Assembly: GCA_963070105.1 (NCBI GenBank)
Contig: OY718805.1
Location: forward strand, 5,328,001-5,392,000
Source: Litomosoides sigmodontis
Taxonomy: Eukaryota > Nematoda > Chromadorea > Rhabditida > Onchocercidae
Direction of reading: 5' to 3'
Length of the DNA stretch: 64,000 nucleotides
The position numbers and the translations under genes are program-made. A model generated the notes under the pieces. It was not told the DNA's origin and did no database searches. It saw nothing but the letters and a program-made list of their open reading frames with translations. Below are positions 25,301 through 41,245 of the stretch, one piece after another (position 1 is the stretch's first letter; every line of letters begins with the position of its first letter).

Positions 25301-26968
25301 TTCACAACTTATAGTGCCACAAATCATCAAACTACGAACATGATACACTAGTGGTAATATATAAGCAAAATTAATGTGCCGGAGAGAGACGGCTTAACTT
25401 ATTATTAAAGAACTGATGCATCAAAGAGGCCCAAAGTGCGTAATTTTTGCAACGCATGAATGAAATGTTTTGAACAAAGAAGCGTGAGTTTCTGAAGAGA
25501 TTAAGCATTCATAAATGTCATACGCAGAAAACAGTCAAAAACCTAACCCATTGATTTCATCCAAGCTAATAATCACTTCATAAAGCAAAGAATGATTAGC
25601 AAATATGTAATATAATTTATATAATTGAAAAAATTTCACAACACATAAAAAAAGTTCTTTCAGTAACACTTACTCACTTTCTTTGTAATGATATCCAGTG
25701 ATTCTGTCGACCAATGCATCTTCTATCTGAAATAGACTTTTAATGAGATTTTTTCTACCATTATCCAACACAAATGTTTGCAACAGTACAATTAAGAAAC
25801 GCACATCCTCAAAATCGTCCCATCCTAAAGCTAAAAGTGCACAAATATGACGCAGCAAAACATGACAACGGCTGTCGTAAATACCTGAAAATGTAGTACT
25901 TATTTGAAATCATACTTGAAAAGTACTTTTGCTTCTTCTCTCGAATTTCTGAGCATAAATTATCAAAACAGGACAAAATCGTGGCTCCTTCCACTTCATT
26001 TTTCCACCGAAACAATAATACTTCAAAGATAATTCTATCTTGCGGAATAAAAAGTAAACGAACCATACTCTGTGAAAATAGACAAAAGACAGGAAAGAAC
26101 AATTAAGGCTCCTTTCTCCTCTATGATAGGATCGTTCTTAATAACAGTAACAAACGTTGCTATATCGTCTGTTGCGCCTTCACCCTACAAAACTAATTAT
26201 GGTTAAAAATAAAAAGAAAATTGACTTCATAGTTGATGTTGAACATTTAATCGTGCATACTTCTTTTTCGGAGAAAAATCACGAGAAAGGGTCTAGTGTG
26301 TCTGGTACTGACAATGATGGTAAATCAAAACCAAAACACATTATAATATAAGACGCTTATCATTCATTTTTAAACTATAACATCCTATAACATCCTTTTC
26401 TGGCCTGAAATAAAAAAAAAGTCACCATAAGGTGCTGCCGCACAGTTGCGTTTGTCCGCTTTGGCAATGCGGTATACTTCAGTACTTTTTCCAAAACTTC
26501 TTTGCAAAACTCACTAAAACTAGAATAATTTATACAAAGTAGTTAAATTTAATCACGTTGATTTCTTACTTCACATAGTTATGGTTGTCGGCACGACTGT
26601 CTCTACGAAATACAAATGTACAATCCGAAATTTTAATTGTACTCCTTATATTTCCTCAAGTTGGGGAAAATCTGTACCCTATAGTGCATTGCACATGTGT
26701 GTGTCTAAAATTTAAGAATTTTTATACATTTTATACACAGTGCTGCGTACACAATAAAAACTCACATGTCATCCAAATGGTTGCTATTCTGCCAGAAATC
26801 GAGCCTCAGCACTGACGCAATCAAATCAACCAGAGAGAAAGAAGCAGCACTGCTTAATTGGTCACGTAAAATAACCTGTGGATTTACAAATATTGACGCA
26901 TTTGCACCATCACTGCTTTCGAAAGATGCATCTGAAAAGTTATGACTTGAAGTGTGCAAAGTTCTCAT
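22318..26968 (-). CDS. TMCO4: TMCO4-like DUF726 membrane alpha/beta-hydrolase-fold protein
   Basis: Fifteen exons: 26766-26968, 26570-26602, 26426-26513, 26101-26184, 25916-26069, 25678-25884, 24998-25093, 24739-24882, 24215-24324, 23696-23870, 23483-23577, 23180-23315, 22893-23019, 22609-22711 and 22318-22479. They give 638 residues, close to human TMCO4 (634). A glycine/alanine-rich double membrane hairpin (VTGGLAAPLVATGAGVVIG, then SLFGVAGAGITGYKMRKRVG) precedes the DUF726 domain. That domain carries LIGFSLGAR, a G-x-S-x-G nucleophile elbow, plus NGYCDSDW and GHLDYS, which could supply Asp and His of a catalytic triad. Substrate and location are unknown for the family, and hydrolase activity is inferred. 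Two introns (after 23483 and 22893) appear to use GC donors. Exon 25916-26069 adds about 51 residues that I cannot align to the human protein. The start at 26968 is the first in-frame ATG; a further upstream exon cannot be excluded. Confidence 0.88.
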
Positions 26969-28331
26969 ATGAATTATTAATCTCTTTTTCCAAGATCTTA
27001 AACCTGTCGTTAATCCTCACGCGTAACAATAGCATTCGACTAAGATATTTAACAAAATGATTTAACCTTCGAGAAATAATGCATGAATCCAATAAGTTCG
27101 TATTAGAATTATATACTATTTTCCTTTGTCACAAGACTTCCAATAAGTTCATAGTGGTAAAGAAAACTGTAAAGTAAAACTCACAAAAAAACTACGAATA
27201 GAAAGGGTGATTACGACAAATGATAAATCTGAATCTATAACTTGAATTTTTTTCGTCGTCATGTGATTCAGTTAACAAGCGTTTCATCAAAACCACATCA
27301 AACTGTTTTTATTGGTCATTATCATACGCAATGAACGAGTAGATGGTCAAAGCCAACAAATTTTACCTTGCTCAAAACAAAAATACAGATCAGTTCTATT
27401 TCAGTACAACGGTTATTCACATAATCCCCATCTATAGTACTTAATCCTTTAGCAGACCAATTTAATAACACAACAAACCCAAATCCACTCTTGGAAACAG
27501 TGAGCCGAATGTGCCTTCCTGTAAATCATCCTTTCCTGAATTGATCATCGTCAACAATGACAGTTGTATCGCAATATTATCTTAAATTGTATGTGATATC
27601 CTGAATATTGGAAAGATTGAGAATAATAATCAAAACTGTTCGTTGGAAAAGTTCAGCCGAAATGATTCAAACTCCGATTCCTTTTTGCATTCCATCTGAA
27701 CCAGTTCGACAAAATCAAACGAGATCCACCAAAAAGCAAGAGAACTCGTCAATTAAACTGTCACTCTACTTAAACCTTATAGAACATTTAATATTAAATG
27801 GATAAATGATGTGCAGGAATTACCGCATTACAAATGTCACTTATTATTAATCCACATACAAATAGAAAGTATTATAACCATTTATATCTACAGTGAAGAA
27901 ACAATGGCAACCGCGTCTTTTTCATCTTTACCTGAATAAACGATTCAAAATCTCCATATGCAACCATGAATAAACTATCAAAAAACACCGTGCAAAACAA
28001 TTCTTGTACAGTGAAATTTCAAAACAATAAACAACACACTAGTACAAAGTTACGAAAGAAAAAATGTAACTTTAAATTTCATAAAACGTCTTGAAACACA
28101 AGTAAGATTTTTCCATAAATAACCACAGTAAAATATGGATGCTAAATAAATGAATATGAAAGTGCAACAACTTCCTTTTCCACGATTACTACAGCAACTA
28201 ACAAACCAAAGGTTCGCCAATCACAACTTCCATATTTTCCAGCACGTTAAAATTAGCACTTGAATAAATGCAGACCGAACTGCTTACATAATTTTAAAGG
28301 TGCTTTAGTTGAAAAGACTAGGAACATTTTT
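26969..28331. other. Intergenic between TMCO4 and eif-3.F
   Basis: 1.4 kb separating two minus-strand genes, too wide for a compact Caenorhabditis-type operon (about 100 bp). No coding exon is supported. The frame at 27608-27805 (+) is antisense to the cluster and unrecognised. Confidence 0.55.
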
Positions 28332-30346
28332 TCAAAGGGCCACTAAGCGTTCTTGCAATGAAAGCTGTGTTTTCGTTAAGCTTGCCAAATATGAAATCAT
28401 CATGTAATCCTGCAAAGAAAGACTTGTACAATACAAAAACATAGCTTTAAATACAAAATACATTAACAGTCTCCAATCAAAGCTGCCGATGTAAAAATTC
28501 TATCAGGCATAAATCAGATGAGAAAAATTTTTTATGAATGATATTTTTGTGAAGAAACTGCAAAAGAAAATATTCACCCTTAAACTTGTTTTAACTAAAA
28601 TATCCAATTTGTCATCGGACATGTGAGTTGCAGCAGTACTGACAATATCCATCATGCGTCGCCCGAACGATGAATCGACGGGCAGTTCTGGTTTTTCAAG
28701 CATCTAAAACACAATATTTATAGTTGTCGCAAGTAAAAAACACCCAAGACAAATTCTTGCATTGAAAAAGAGGATACTGCCAAACTTGAGAACACTGTCT
28801 CTAACCTTCGTGAAATGTACCATTTGCAAAATGATTAAGTCAATATTATTTCTTTTGATATTGAAATACTTTCTCATGAAAAACATCAACATTTCCATAA
28901 AAACGTCATATACGCAAGACAAGTAGATCTGCTTTCTCTTTTTACATCTTAGTCAATTTAGTATAATGGAAAAGTAGTAATAATAATAACACTTGCTTCA
29001 TTCACATATTTTAGAAGCCTCTCCAACCAGATTACCATTTCACCCGTACTTTTCTCAAGCTGTTCTAAACCGCAAGCTAGAACGACCTCACGCTGTTTAT
29101 TATTGTAAGCTATACCACCTTGCACTAAACTTAGTGCAACACCTTCACCAGGAAAAGCATCGAATTCAACTTTTAATGGATTGAAAATAGCGCAGTGTGG
29201 ATCTCGAGTCCCAGGAATCCCAGCTTTAATCCTGGAAAGAAAAAATCTGAATTTATTTTGGGATAATGAACGGGCGTTTATGAACATCAATAAATTTATC
29301 ACAACCGATAAAAAAAATAAACCTTAAGTATGCTCGTACAGGCATCCGATAATTTTCATCTGGTGAGTTAAAAGTTGTGTCAATGGTAAGCAGGATCACT
29401 GGAGGCGGTTCCTTCTTGGCTGATGATTCACTTATCAGACGATTATAATAATCATGATATGGCAAACAGTGGATTGATAAATCGGCGTTGGTATAAAACC
29501 TACAAAAATGAATCCCTCCAAATGACACCGTCGATAATTTTTTTAACAGAGAACATCCATTCCATCTAATGAACTTCTCTATGTCTAGTGTAATTTGCCT
29601 TAATTTGGCTATCACTTAGAACATAGAAAAAATCTGTCATTAGATTTATCAAATCAATTTACTATTGCATTTCTAGCATTCGTATATAAAGTTTCCTTAA
29701 GTATTTGTCAATCTCGTTATCATCTCTATGAACAAATTATACACTACTACTAATTTATTTTCTAATAAAGCACCAGCTAATATTTAAGGTACTAAGAAAG
29801 TCTACGACTTGGAAAAGATGTTAAAATTGAATTAACTATACCATCCAACTGGCTGTTCCGAGGGCGTTGCCCGTTTCATCATCATCAGCATTGTCTGATT
29901 AAAGCCATCGTCTAATTCTGGCGTGTCTTCTTTTTGTTCTCGGAATGGTATAGCGTAACAATTAGTTACCTAAGGATATATCGAAAAAAGAGTGAATTAA
30001 TGAGCCTTTGTGATCTTCACATAAACAAATGAATTTCGATGGCAACATTAGTAAAACAAGAAAATAAATGACAGCAACTTCTCTTTATCAATCAGCGGGA
30101 CTTCTGAAAAGTATCCTAAAACCAACACGGTGCTAATTGTCGGTCAATTTTTTACAATTGGTTTTTAACTCTAAATTTATCTCAGTAAAATAACAATACT
30201 ACCTGAATAGCATTTTTTTCATAGAATCCCATCAGTGTTCCCAGTGCTTTGTCGTTAGCACCTGGCTTGTTTGAACGTCTTTCGAATGCATCAACGATAG
30301 TCAAGTACACTACTGGATGTACTTTAACTGTTAGCGTTGAAGCCAT
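28332..30346 (-). CDS. eif-3.F: Eukaryotic translation initiation factor 3 subunit F (MPN domain)
   Basis: Six exons: 30203-30346, 29842-29969, 29323-29499, 28997-29231, 28578-28703 and 28332-28409, giving 295 residues. It is a stoichiometric MPN-domain subunit of eIF3 in the 43S preinitiation complex. The N-terminal MPN domain reads LTVKVHPVVYLTIVDAFERR, LGTLMGFYEKNAIQVTNCYA, PVGWFYTN and LSIHCLPYHDYYNR. The metal-binding JAMM residues are incomplete, as is normal for eIF3F, so no peptidase activity is expected. The C-terminal helices end in DYMMISYLASLTKTQLSLQE. The ATG at 30346 starts the conserved sequence. The donor of intron 4 fits best as GAA followed by GCAAGT (a GC-AG intron). An in-frame GT donor nine bases upstream (TAT then GTGAAT) is also possible and would drop three residues in a variable loop. 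Confidence 0.94.
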
Positions 30347-33300
30347 CTTCCAATTTACGATCAGTTATGTTGAAGATGTTATTAAAGCTGCACATATAAA
30401 AGCTTTAACGTAAAACAAAAACGTATAATGCAAAATCCGACCGAAAATTTTTATTACTGCTAACGTTGGTACAAAATATAGAGATAGCCCTTCATCCTGT
30501 ATAACCCTGTATAACCCCTTCATCTTTCTATCTAGATAGTTATAGTGTACTTCATAAGTGATTACTGCATCCAGCAGCCTAACCTAGAATGTAAGCTCAC
30601 TCTAATAATGCGTTAATAATGCGTACAATTTCAGGAAAACGGCCTTCATATGCCACGAAATACCTAAATCTGGCGTGCTGCCAATGTAAATTGAAGTCTC
30701 GGCCTTTAGGCTGTAGGAGAATCGAAAGATAATGGCGGCGAGGTTTTTTTGGCTCTTCTGGATGAGCTGGTCGCGTTAGCCCGCAGTGACCGCGATCTGA
30801 TATCTTAATTCAGGTGTCACTTCGATGGATTCAATTTGGAAAGAGATGGGATGGGACTGTCCCCTGTTGTATGCTCAAACCGTCTTCTGTAACCTTCCTC
30901 CCCTGCGGAAAACATCGCACGAACACGGTACCTGTTGCAGATTGCCTAATTCCAGTTGAAAGTGTTCTTCAATCGCATAACATTCCATAGAAATGTCGCA
31001 TATTCATGATAATTTCTTTATTTTAAAGGACTGAAATAAAGCGCATTTCCTTTTCGGTCACTGCCTCTGATACATGCTTGTGGAATACGTTGAGAAATAA
31101 TATCTTGTAGTTTTCTCGAGGAACCTTCCTGGTTAAGCTGCTTTGAAGGGGCTACGGTAAGTGAGTCGAGAAGTGGTTTCTAGGAATTCAATAATGAAGG
31201 CATCCTGAGCATATTTAAAATTTGAGTTTAAACGTAACATAGAGGATGTCAATTAAATAAGTGATATTGCTAATGTCATTTGTTATTTACTGTATTTATT
31301 GTGTAGACTGTAGAGAAACACGTTATCGGTGTCATGTTAACTCGAATATGGCGAACACTAAGAACCCTTCGTGTGTTTTATGAAATTGTTCTGCAATCGA
31401 TACTAAAACAACATTAAGCATCTGTTTAAGAATGTGAGAGCTGAAGCGATGTGATTGGTCACAGAGTGCCTGCTCCGAAGAGGTGTTGTGTGAAAAAAAG
31501 ACTTATCAGGAGGTGCTGTGAATTTTGCACTTAGAACATTCTCATTCATTTTTCCTTCAGCACTTTTGCAGTGCACCTTGAAGGAGGGGATGATGCCGCG
31601 TTCGCGTTCCTGTGAGGAGTACTCGTTCGTACCATCGTTAAAAGTAAATGTGCGCCTTTGCATTTGTTCCTGTAATTTTGGTGTAAAATGCTGGAAGGTA
31701 GGGAGCTGAACGTGGCTTGCGCGACTTTTTTCGGCTTCACTGTGACGTTTCACTCCAATTAATTCAACTTCACAACAACGAAAATGTGGAACCATTTTTT
31801 ATGTGAAAAATCTGTGGAAACTAAACACTTGCTATTACAATGGCTTTCATGCAAGCGAATGAGGTGGAAATAGAATTTTATCATACGGATGAGCATTTGC
31901 CACTTTTCTTTTGTTGAAATCAATCTGTCTGGTAGGCAGGGAGTCGACTTTCTGAAGACGAAGGTCAGATCACAGGTTTACTTGTTAAGTCTGTGATGCC
32001 CTTAGATATCCAGGGCTGCACGCGCGCTACATTGGAGGAATCAGCGTGCTGCAACCATTGCCAAAGGGTACTGGTAACCCGTTGAAAATGCCCCGTAACC
32101 GGGATCGGGAATTGCAATTATTTCCCTTGAACGAGGAATTCCTAACTATTGATTTTGAGTAGAATTTCTAGAAACAATTTGTTTTTCTTCTTTATTTGGT
32201 AAGGGTCAGAGCTGCTCAACAGAAGACGGAAATTTAACTTTTTTGATTTTAAAGTCCTTTTTTTCAGATTGGTAAAAGAGAGCAACCAGCATGCCACAAA
32301 ACATATTGGTTGTATTAGTGAAATCTAAATAAATATTCTAAAATGGCATTTTTAAAAGCATTTCCAAGAAGTATTTGAATAAAATTTGCAAATCCGGTCC
32401 TTCGAGATCTTTTATAACTGGGGAAAATCGGCGAAAAAGTCATAACTTCGTCTGTGTACTCTTCTGGCAGCACGAATTCCAGCGTTCGGCTGCAATTTGG
32501 TTTTATTGCACAACATTTGAATGCAAGGGTCCGTGGGTGTTGGTAGCAAATTTGGGAGGAGGAATAATTACTAATTTCGCATTTAATTGATTGCTGCTTC
32601 GGTGGTCATCTAAGTAGGTTTAGATTCTAATGTATTTTACAGGTTTCTAAATCTGTATTGGAGGAAATAAGTTAAATTGAAAGTTATATTTTTTAAGTGA
32701 CTTTAGCAGTTATTCCTCCTTAAAATGCTTCTAACAATTCCGTCTAAGCTTTTTGCAATAATTTGAAGTTCACTCTTTAATTATGTCATTTACTCAAAAA
32801 AAATTGCTATCTGAATCTAATTCCAGAGAAATAATTTCTTTCGCATTAGTCTAAAGTCTAAATCATTTTAGGAGTGGGTGTGGGATGAACTGACCTGTAA
32901 TTTACTGCATTACAATTTGAAATCTTATTGTTCAGACAATTTTACCTTTAGAACTAAAGTGATATTTCGGATGCACTAAATCTTTCTTAATAACTACTAA
33001 TTAAACGAGCATTTCGGATTTCTTTCTTCCTTTTCAAATTTTACAAGGTTTTGAATGAAATACAAATACATTTGTACTGTATTAAATGAAGTTCCCTTAA
33101 TCAAAATCAAGTTGTCGAAAAGTAATTTCCAGGTGAATGTATGTATTCGGGGATTTTTACTTCAACTCTTTGAATTTTTGTGTGTTCAACTGATACTTCA
33201 TCCTAATCACAGTGAATTTAGCAGTTTTTTAGCTTAGAGATTTCAATATAATTTCAGTTAAATTTAATACTAACGATTGGAAAAGCGAATAACAAAAGAA

Positions 33301-36300
33301 AATGTCATCATTGTAAGTTGAAATTTTTTTTAATGCATATATTCATGATAAATTGACGAAGAACGAAGAAGCCACCACTGAATGGCATTCCCTTTTCATC
33401 CCATACCACTTAAAATACCAAGTCGAGGTAGGAACTCTCCTCCAATAAAATAATCAATCTTCAAAATCGCGGGAGTGCACAAATGCGATGAGAATTCTGT
33501 TGACAAAAATTTGAATTTAAAATATTAAAATTTACTGTTCACATTTCAATTTTATTGTAATCGAAATGTTCTTCCGAACAGTTTAAAATTCAACTTTTTT
33601 TCATTTCTAAATTCGAGAAGAACGGGGAATATTTTCCCTCTGTGAAGTTCAATTGAAATAAAATGAAAATTGAAATTAGAAGCGGAATAATTAAGATTAT
33701 GAAAGAAACTTTACTTTTCAATAAGAATTTAATTCTTGAAAATAAGGAATGTGGTCCTTAATAAGCGCTGGAATAGGTACTTGTAATTTTTTCAAGATAT
33801 ACTTCTCGAATATAATAGCTTTTAATAAGAAATTTAAGAATTACTTCGGAAAATGAACTTGATCGAAAACTTTCCCCCTCACTTTTTTCACCCATTGCCT
33901 CCCTCAAAAAACCTCGCATAGCAACCGCTTCTGTAATTTAATAATCTGTCAACGAGTTCTCATTACTTGGACCAATGTTTTCCACAGGTCATCTACCTAG
34001 GCGTTTTCTTCAACAACATAATTCTAAGGATCGATAATTTTTAGACATAAAAAAGGAGGTAAATATAAAAATTGGTTTTTCTATTTTCCGTTTTCAGTAA
34101 TTGGAATTTCTCTTTACATCGAAATCACTGAAAGCAATGAATATAATTAGTGGTTTACTTCCTCAGTAATTCTTTCTTTCATTCCTCTAAGAAGAGTTGC
34201 TGAGATGAACAATACATTACGGTTAGACTAAAATCGATAGCAAAATATGAATTGTGCCATCGGACGGTTTCTATCTGTTTTCATTTCGGTCTATGTCTGA
34301 TTCATCTTGCTTTCCTACTATTGCTTGACTTCTTAGGAACAAAATTTTTGCGGCGACAGAGTCCAATTCTCTGCATTACTTCAACTTCAAGTAGGAGTAG
34401 GAGTAGTGAAGACCTCACTGGTAGCAGCATTGATTTTTGACGTTGTAGCTTCCTTGCTTCATGTTAGTTTTCCCTCCTATTTCATTTTTTTGAAATCAAG
34501 AAGGAAGTCTTGACGAATTTTACTAACTCAATAGTTCAGCATCGGTCAATCCTTGTCCCTCCTGGTCAGTGCGGAAATCCCTTGAATGCAATGAAGCAAT
34601 ACTTTTGCGCTGCAGAGAAAGCAGTTAAGAAGCAACGTGGGAGCACGCACTCAGCGCTACACCGCTTTCATCATGCCTACCACCCACGTCTCCATCCGTA
34701 GAAGTCACTGTGCAGTTTCTCCGCAGCGGGCTCCTCCTACCGTGGGGGGCGGACATTCTGAAACTGTCGCCAAGCGACTCATTCGCGCGAGTGCACTTTT
34801 CATTTTTCAGAAAAATTTTGTTTGCAAGAGGTTAGGTTAGAGGTTGCACGTAATTACTCCTAAACTTTTGACATCTTAGCTTCCTTGCTCCGTGTTTTCT
34901 TCCCTTGCATTATCACGGCTTGTATTAAATGTCACTGAGGCACTTCGTGATACCGGCAAATGAACTGATGAAAGTTTGTATGAGAAGAGGAAATAGGAAT
35001 GCCAGACAAGTAAAGTAGTCTCTCTGGCGAGGACCTAAAACAAACGTGGAACGATGAAACTGTGCGCCTTGGCTTATCTGTTGAAGGCGTCTTTTTCAAC
35101 TCTGTGTTGTGCGCTCTCACGACTTTGCTCCTACTCCCCGTTGAAACTAAGGCCATCTAAGTTTGAAATTTCGAGTAGAACGCGATGAGCTCCTTAGTTT
35201 GGCCAAGGTTGTAACAGTTCATTGTGCAATCGTTACTTAAACATTCATAGTCAAATAAAGTTTAAAATTTTTGGAATTTTGTAGTCATAAATTGGGAAGA
35301 CACTCTTTGCCGAAAATCAATGATCAGTAATTTCAACTGAAACTATTAATTGGAAGGCTACTTGTTTGAATTGCCATTTAGCAAACGACTTTTTCTGGCA
35401 AAACCAAAGGTCAAACATGATATGAACCATAAAGTTTCAATGTGGGAAAGAACTGCAAAAGAATTTTTTGGATCTGAATATTTTAAAATTCAAACTTATT
35501 GCAACTTTCCTCTCATATTGTTTTCGTTACAAAAGTGGAAGAAATCTGTTGTGAATATGAATGTGAGAAAAGCACTGATTTTTTGCAAAGTCATGCAAAA
35601 TTCAAATCTTGCAAAAAGAATTGAATTTTCTCTGTGGGAACTGAAATTTCAAAAGATCCGTTCAATAAAGCTTTATATTGATCGTAGGGGTGGAATTCGA
35701 TTAACATAAATTAAAGGGAACCATAAGTGATCCCTACACCGCCTCTCTTGTAGTTGTTAGAAGAGAGATGGCCAAGTACCTCGCTGGAGTCCATCAACTG
35801 ATTTATAAAACTGAAAGTAATTTTTTTCAGCTGCTTTTGGTTGCAATTTCGTCGAATTTTTTCTAACACCAAAATATACAGTAGACCATTTGTGCCATCT
35901 AAAATACATTACAGATAAGTTTAAATAGAATTCAATTATTTCAACTGTTTTGTAGATTTTCATTGAGCTTTTTTTATGGTTATTTTGTACTTTTTTTTAG
36001 CACTGTATGTGCTGAAGTAAGAGAATTTGAAAAAAAAGCTGAGTTCTTTTCGAAAAACTGAAATCTAAATTTTCACGAAATTTTATCTGATGAAAACTCT
36101 GAAGCGTTACGCTGCCACTTTTCCACGAATTTCTTTTAAATCAATTCTTTAATGGGAATTAGAGAGTTGGAGATCGAAATTGAACGCTCTGCTTGTCAAG
36201 CATTTATCGGAAGACTTGTTCTGTTCACATCAAATTGGCATATTTTATCATTTTTTCATTATAACACTAGTAAGATGGGCCTCATCGAGCGCCTGAGAAT

Positions 36301-37930
36301 TGTCCAACGAGTTCGGTAGCACTTCCACTGTCAGCAACCCATTCTGTTCTGTTCGGTTGTGATATTGAAACTTCCGACGTTTTCACCCTCATTTTTCCTT
36401 TTGAAAATGCGCTACGGCTTCTCTTATGCTTGCTATTCTTCCGCTGAATCATTCCTGACTTCTTCTTTCTTCTTCATCGGACGGATACGATGCATGCGAA
36501 TAGATCAGAAGAGAAGTTCAATCGATTGTTTTCCGACTGATACAGTCTCGTGGGGATTCGCCCATCAGAAGAGCCTCTCGCACTGTGACTGTGACCGACC
36601 TCGTTGACCTTCCTTGTGAGGCACAGACGACCCACTCTCTTCAATCTCTCCATGGATAATCTTTGTTGCTCAATCTTCCCGCTCTCCGCTTGTACTGAGG
36701 ATTGAGTAGTGGTCAGAAGGTGGTGTTAGAGCAAGTGTGAACCGTATTTGTCTTGGTGGAGTGACTTGTGAGCCCTTTCTTCCGGTTCTCCCTCTATTCC
36801 GGTGCTCCCGGTACTCTCAGCACTCTCCTCGGCACTATCATCTTCCCACGCGTTTCCGCTAGTAGTGAATCTTCTCACCCTTTCAAAGACGGACTTCGTT
36901 AATTATGTAGACGGAATAAGCGTTAATACGTTTTTTCCGGAATGATAGTAAGATTTGTAGGTTTGTTATCTTCGAAATTCGGAATCCAACAGGACAATGA
37001 TGTTGTCTTTCCTAGGGAGAGCACGGTTGGTAAGACAGTTAACATTCGTAAGGTTAGTCTACATGTGCATGTTTCGAATGTGCGCCAAGTACTAAGAGAT
37101 CTGTTAAGTGACGGGAACAGTGCTTTCCAAGAAAGTTACACAGCTAGAATAAACTATTTAGAGCTTCATTCCAGTGCCACCGCAAGTCTTTAGAGGCCTT
37201 CCTTCATCACGTTTCTTCTTCTATTTATTTGCAAACTGTCGTTTGCATAGGTCCTCCACAGCAACGTACTTTCTTCTAAAATGATAAAATTTCCCGCAGT
37301 TTCCTAAACGAGCTAGAGAGAATGTGCACGTGCATCTTATTTTGAATGGATGTTATGCACGGGAGCACGCGCACGTACAATGGATGGATTTCCGATCTCC
37401 AACTTCATTGCTGGAAGGTGGCTCGCTTTCGTCAGCGATAACGAACAGAGAGGAGGGAAGAGGGAGAGTGAGAGGGGAAGCAGTGCACTAAATACTAGGC
37501 AACTTATTGGATCAGACATACGCACGCATCCAGCGTATAGGAGGATCGAGCGATGTTGACGGCTGACACAGCGAAGGGCTGTGTGGGAGGTGGCAAACGT
37601 CATGGTTGCTACTGATAGGCCGCTTTCAGTCTCCTTTCCGTGAATGCTAGCTAGGTAGTTGTTCCCCTTCGACAACCTCGTGTTCTTGAGCAATTAAGAG
37701 GCAGCTACGTGTTTCTTTACCATTCCAATTCCGCGTCCTCGGTATTTTTCATCTGGACGGGGTTCGCGAAGTGTGGAAAGGGAATGAAAATGTTTCTGAT
37801 GAAACTTTGGAATCGTTCCTTAACACTCAAACGGTTGAAGGGAAACACCTGAAACTTTATTATCACTTTAAATTGATGAGTCCGTTACTTGTGGTATTAG
37901 AAGCACACGAGTAATAGTCCTCCTCGTCCC

Positions 37931-37978
37931 TGTGTGTGTGTGTGTGTGTGTGTGATGAAATTCATATACACACACACT
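37931..37978. repeat. (TG)n tract facing a (CA)n tract
   Basis: Twelve TG units at 37931-37954, a 13-bp gap, then a run of AC/CA units to about 37977. The two tracts are reverse complementary, so single strands can fold into a hairpin and the duplex is a Z-DNA candidate. Confidence 0.8.
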
Positions 37979-38321
37979 ATGACCTTTCCTTCTTTGCATC
38001 TTTCACCCTACACTGCCTTTCGTGTGTTGGGCACAAAATTTTTAATTCACTCATTGAGTTTTGCATTTCGCAAGCGTGAATTGTTTAACTGTTCTGCGTG
38101 CACTAGAGGGAAGGATGTCCACTTGTGCACATCGGTTAAAAGCGGTTCGCTGCGACGGATTTCATTACTCATTCCTTCTGCAGTAGGCACGCTGTCCACA
38201 CCTGCTCGTTTATTTAGTTTAGGATAGTACAAAGTTATTTATATATTCAAAATATCAGGATAAAAATAAATGAATAAATCGAAACATAAGGTTGGGACAA
38301 ATTTAATACATTGTTGAGCAT

Positions 38322-38341
38322 AAACCTGGATTATATTTCAG
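38322..38341 (+). other. 3' splice acceptor directly before ldh-1 ATG
   Basis: TTATATTTCAG ends at 38341, a single base before the ldh-1 ATG at 38343. It is either a spliced-leader trans-splice site giving a one-base 5' UTR, or the acceptor of a leader exon hidden in the upstream 8 kb. No 5' exon could be identified. Confidence 0.5.
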
Positions 38342-38342
38342 A

Positions 38343-41245
<2,903 letters not shown>

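Larger units (their letters stand above)
30347..38341. other. 8-kb gene-poor region upstream of ldh-1
   Basis: The longest gene-free stretch here. No open frame matches anything I recognise, and none has convincing splice sites. Frames at 31403-31795 (-, 130 codons) and 35350-35709 (+, 119 codons) are the longest, and both look like chance. By eye, 30.6-31.0, 34.5-35.1 and 36.2-37.7 kb are richer in G+C and CpG than the rest, unlike the AT-rich spacers elsewhere. A duplicated CCTGTATAACC lies at about 30497-30519. The region could hold the ldh-1 promoter and enhancers, a long non-coding transcript or a diverged gene. Confidence 0.5.

Noticed and set aside
20673..30346. dnj-21, TMCO4 and eif-3.F as one polycistronic operon
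   Set aside because: They share a strand, but the gaps are about 1.3-1.4 kb, much longer than usual nematode operon spacing, and no SL2-type signal is visible.
35350..35709. 119-codon plus-strand open frame
   Set aside because: Low-complexity Lys/Phe-rich product with no motif, no splice context and no recognisable homologue; within chance expectation for the window.
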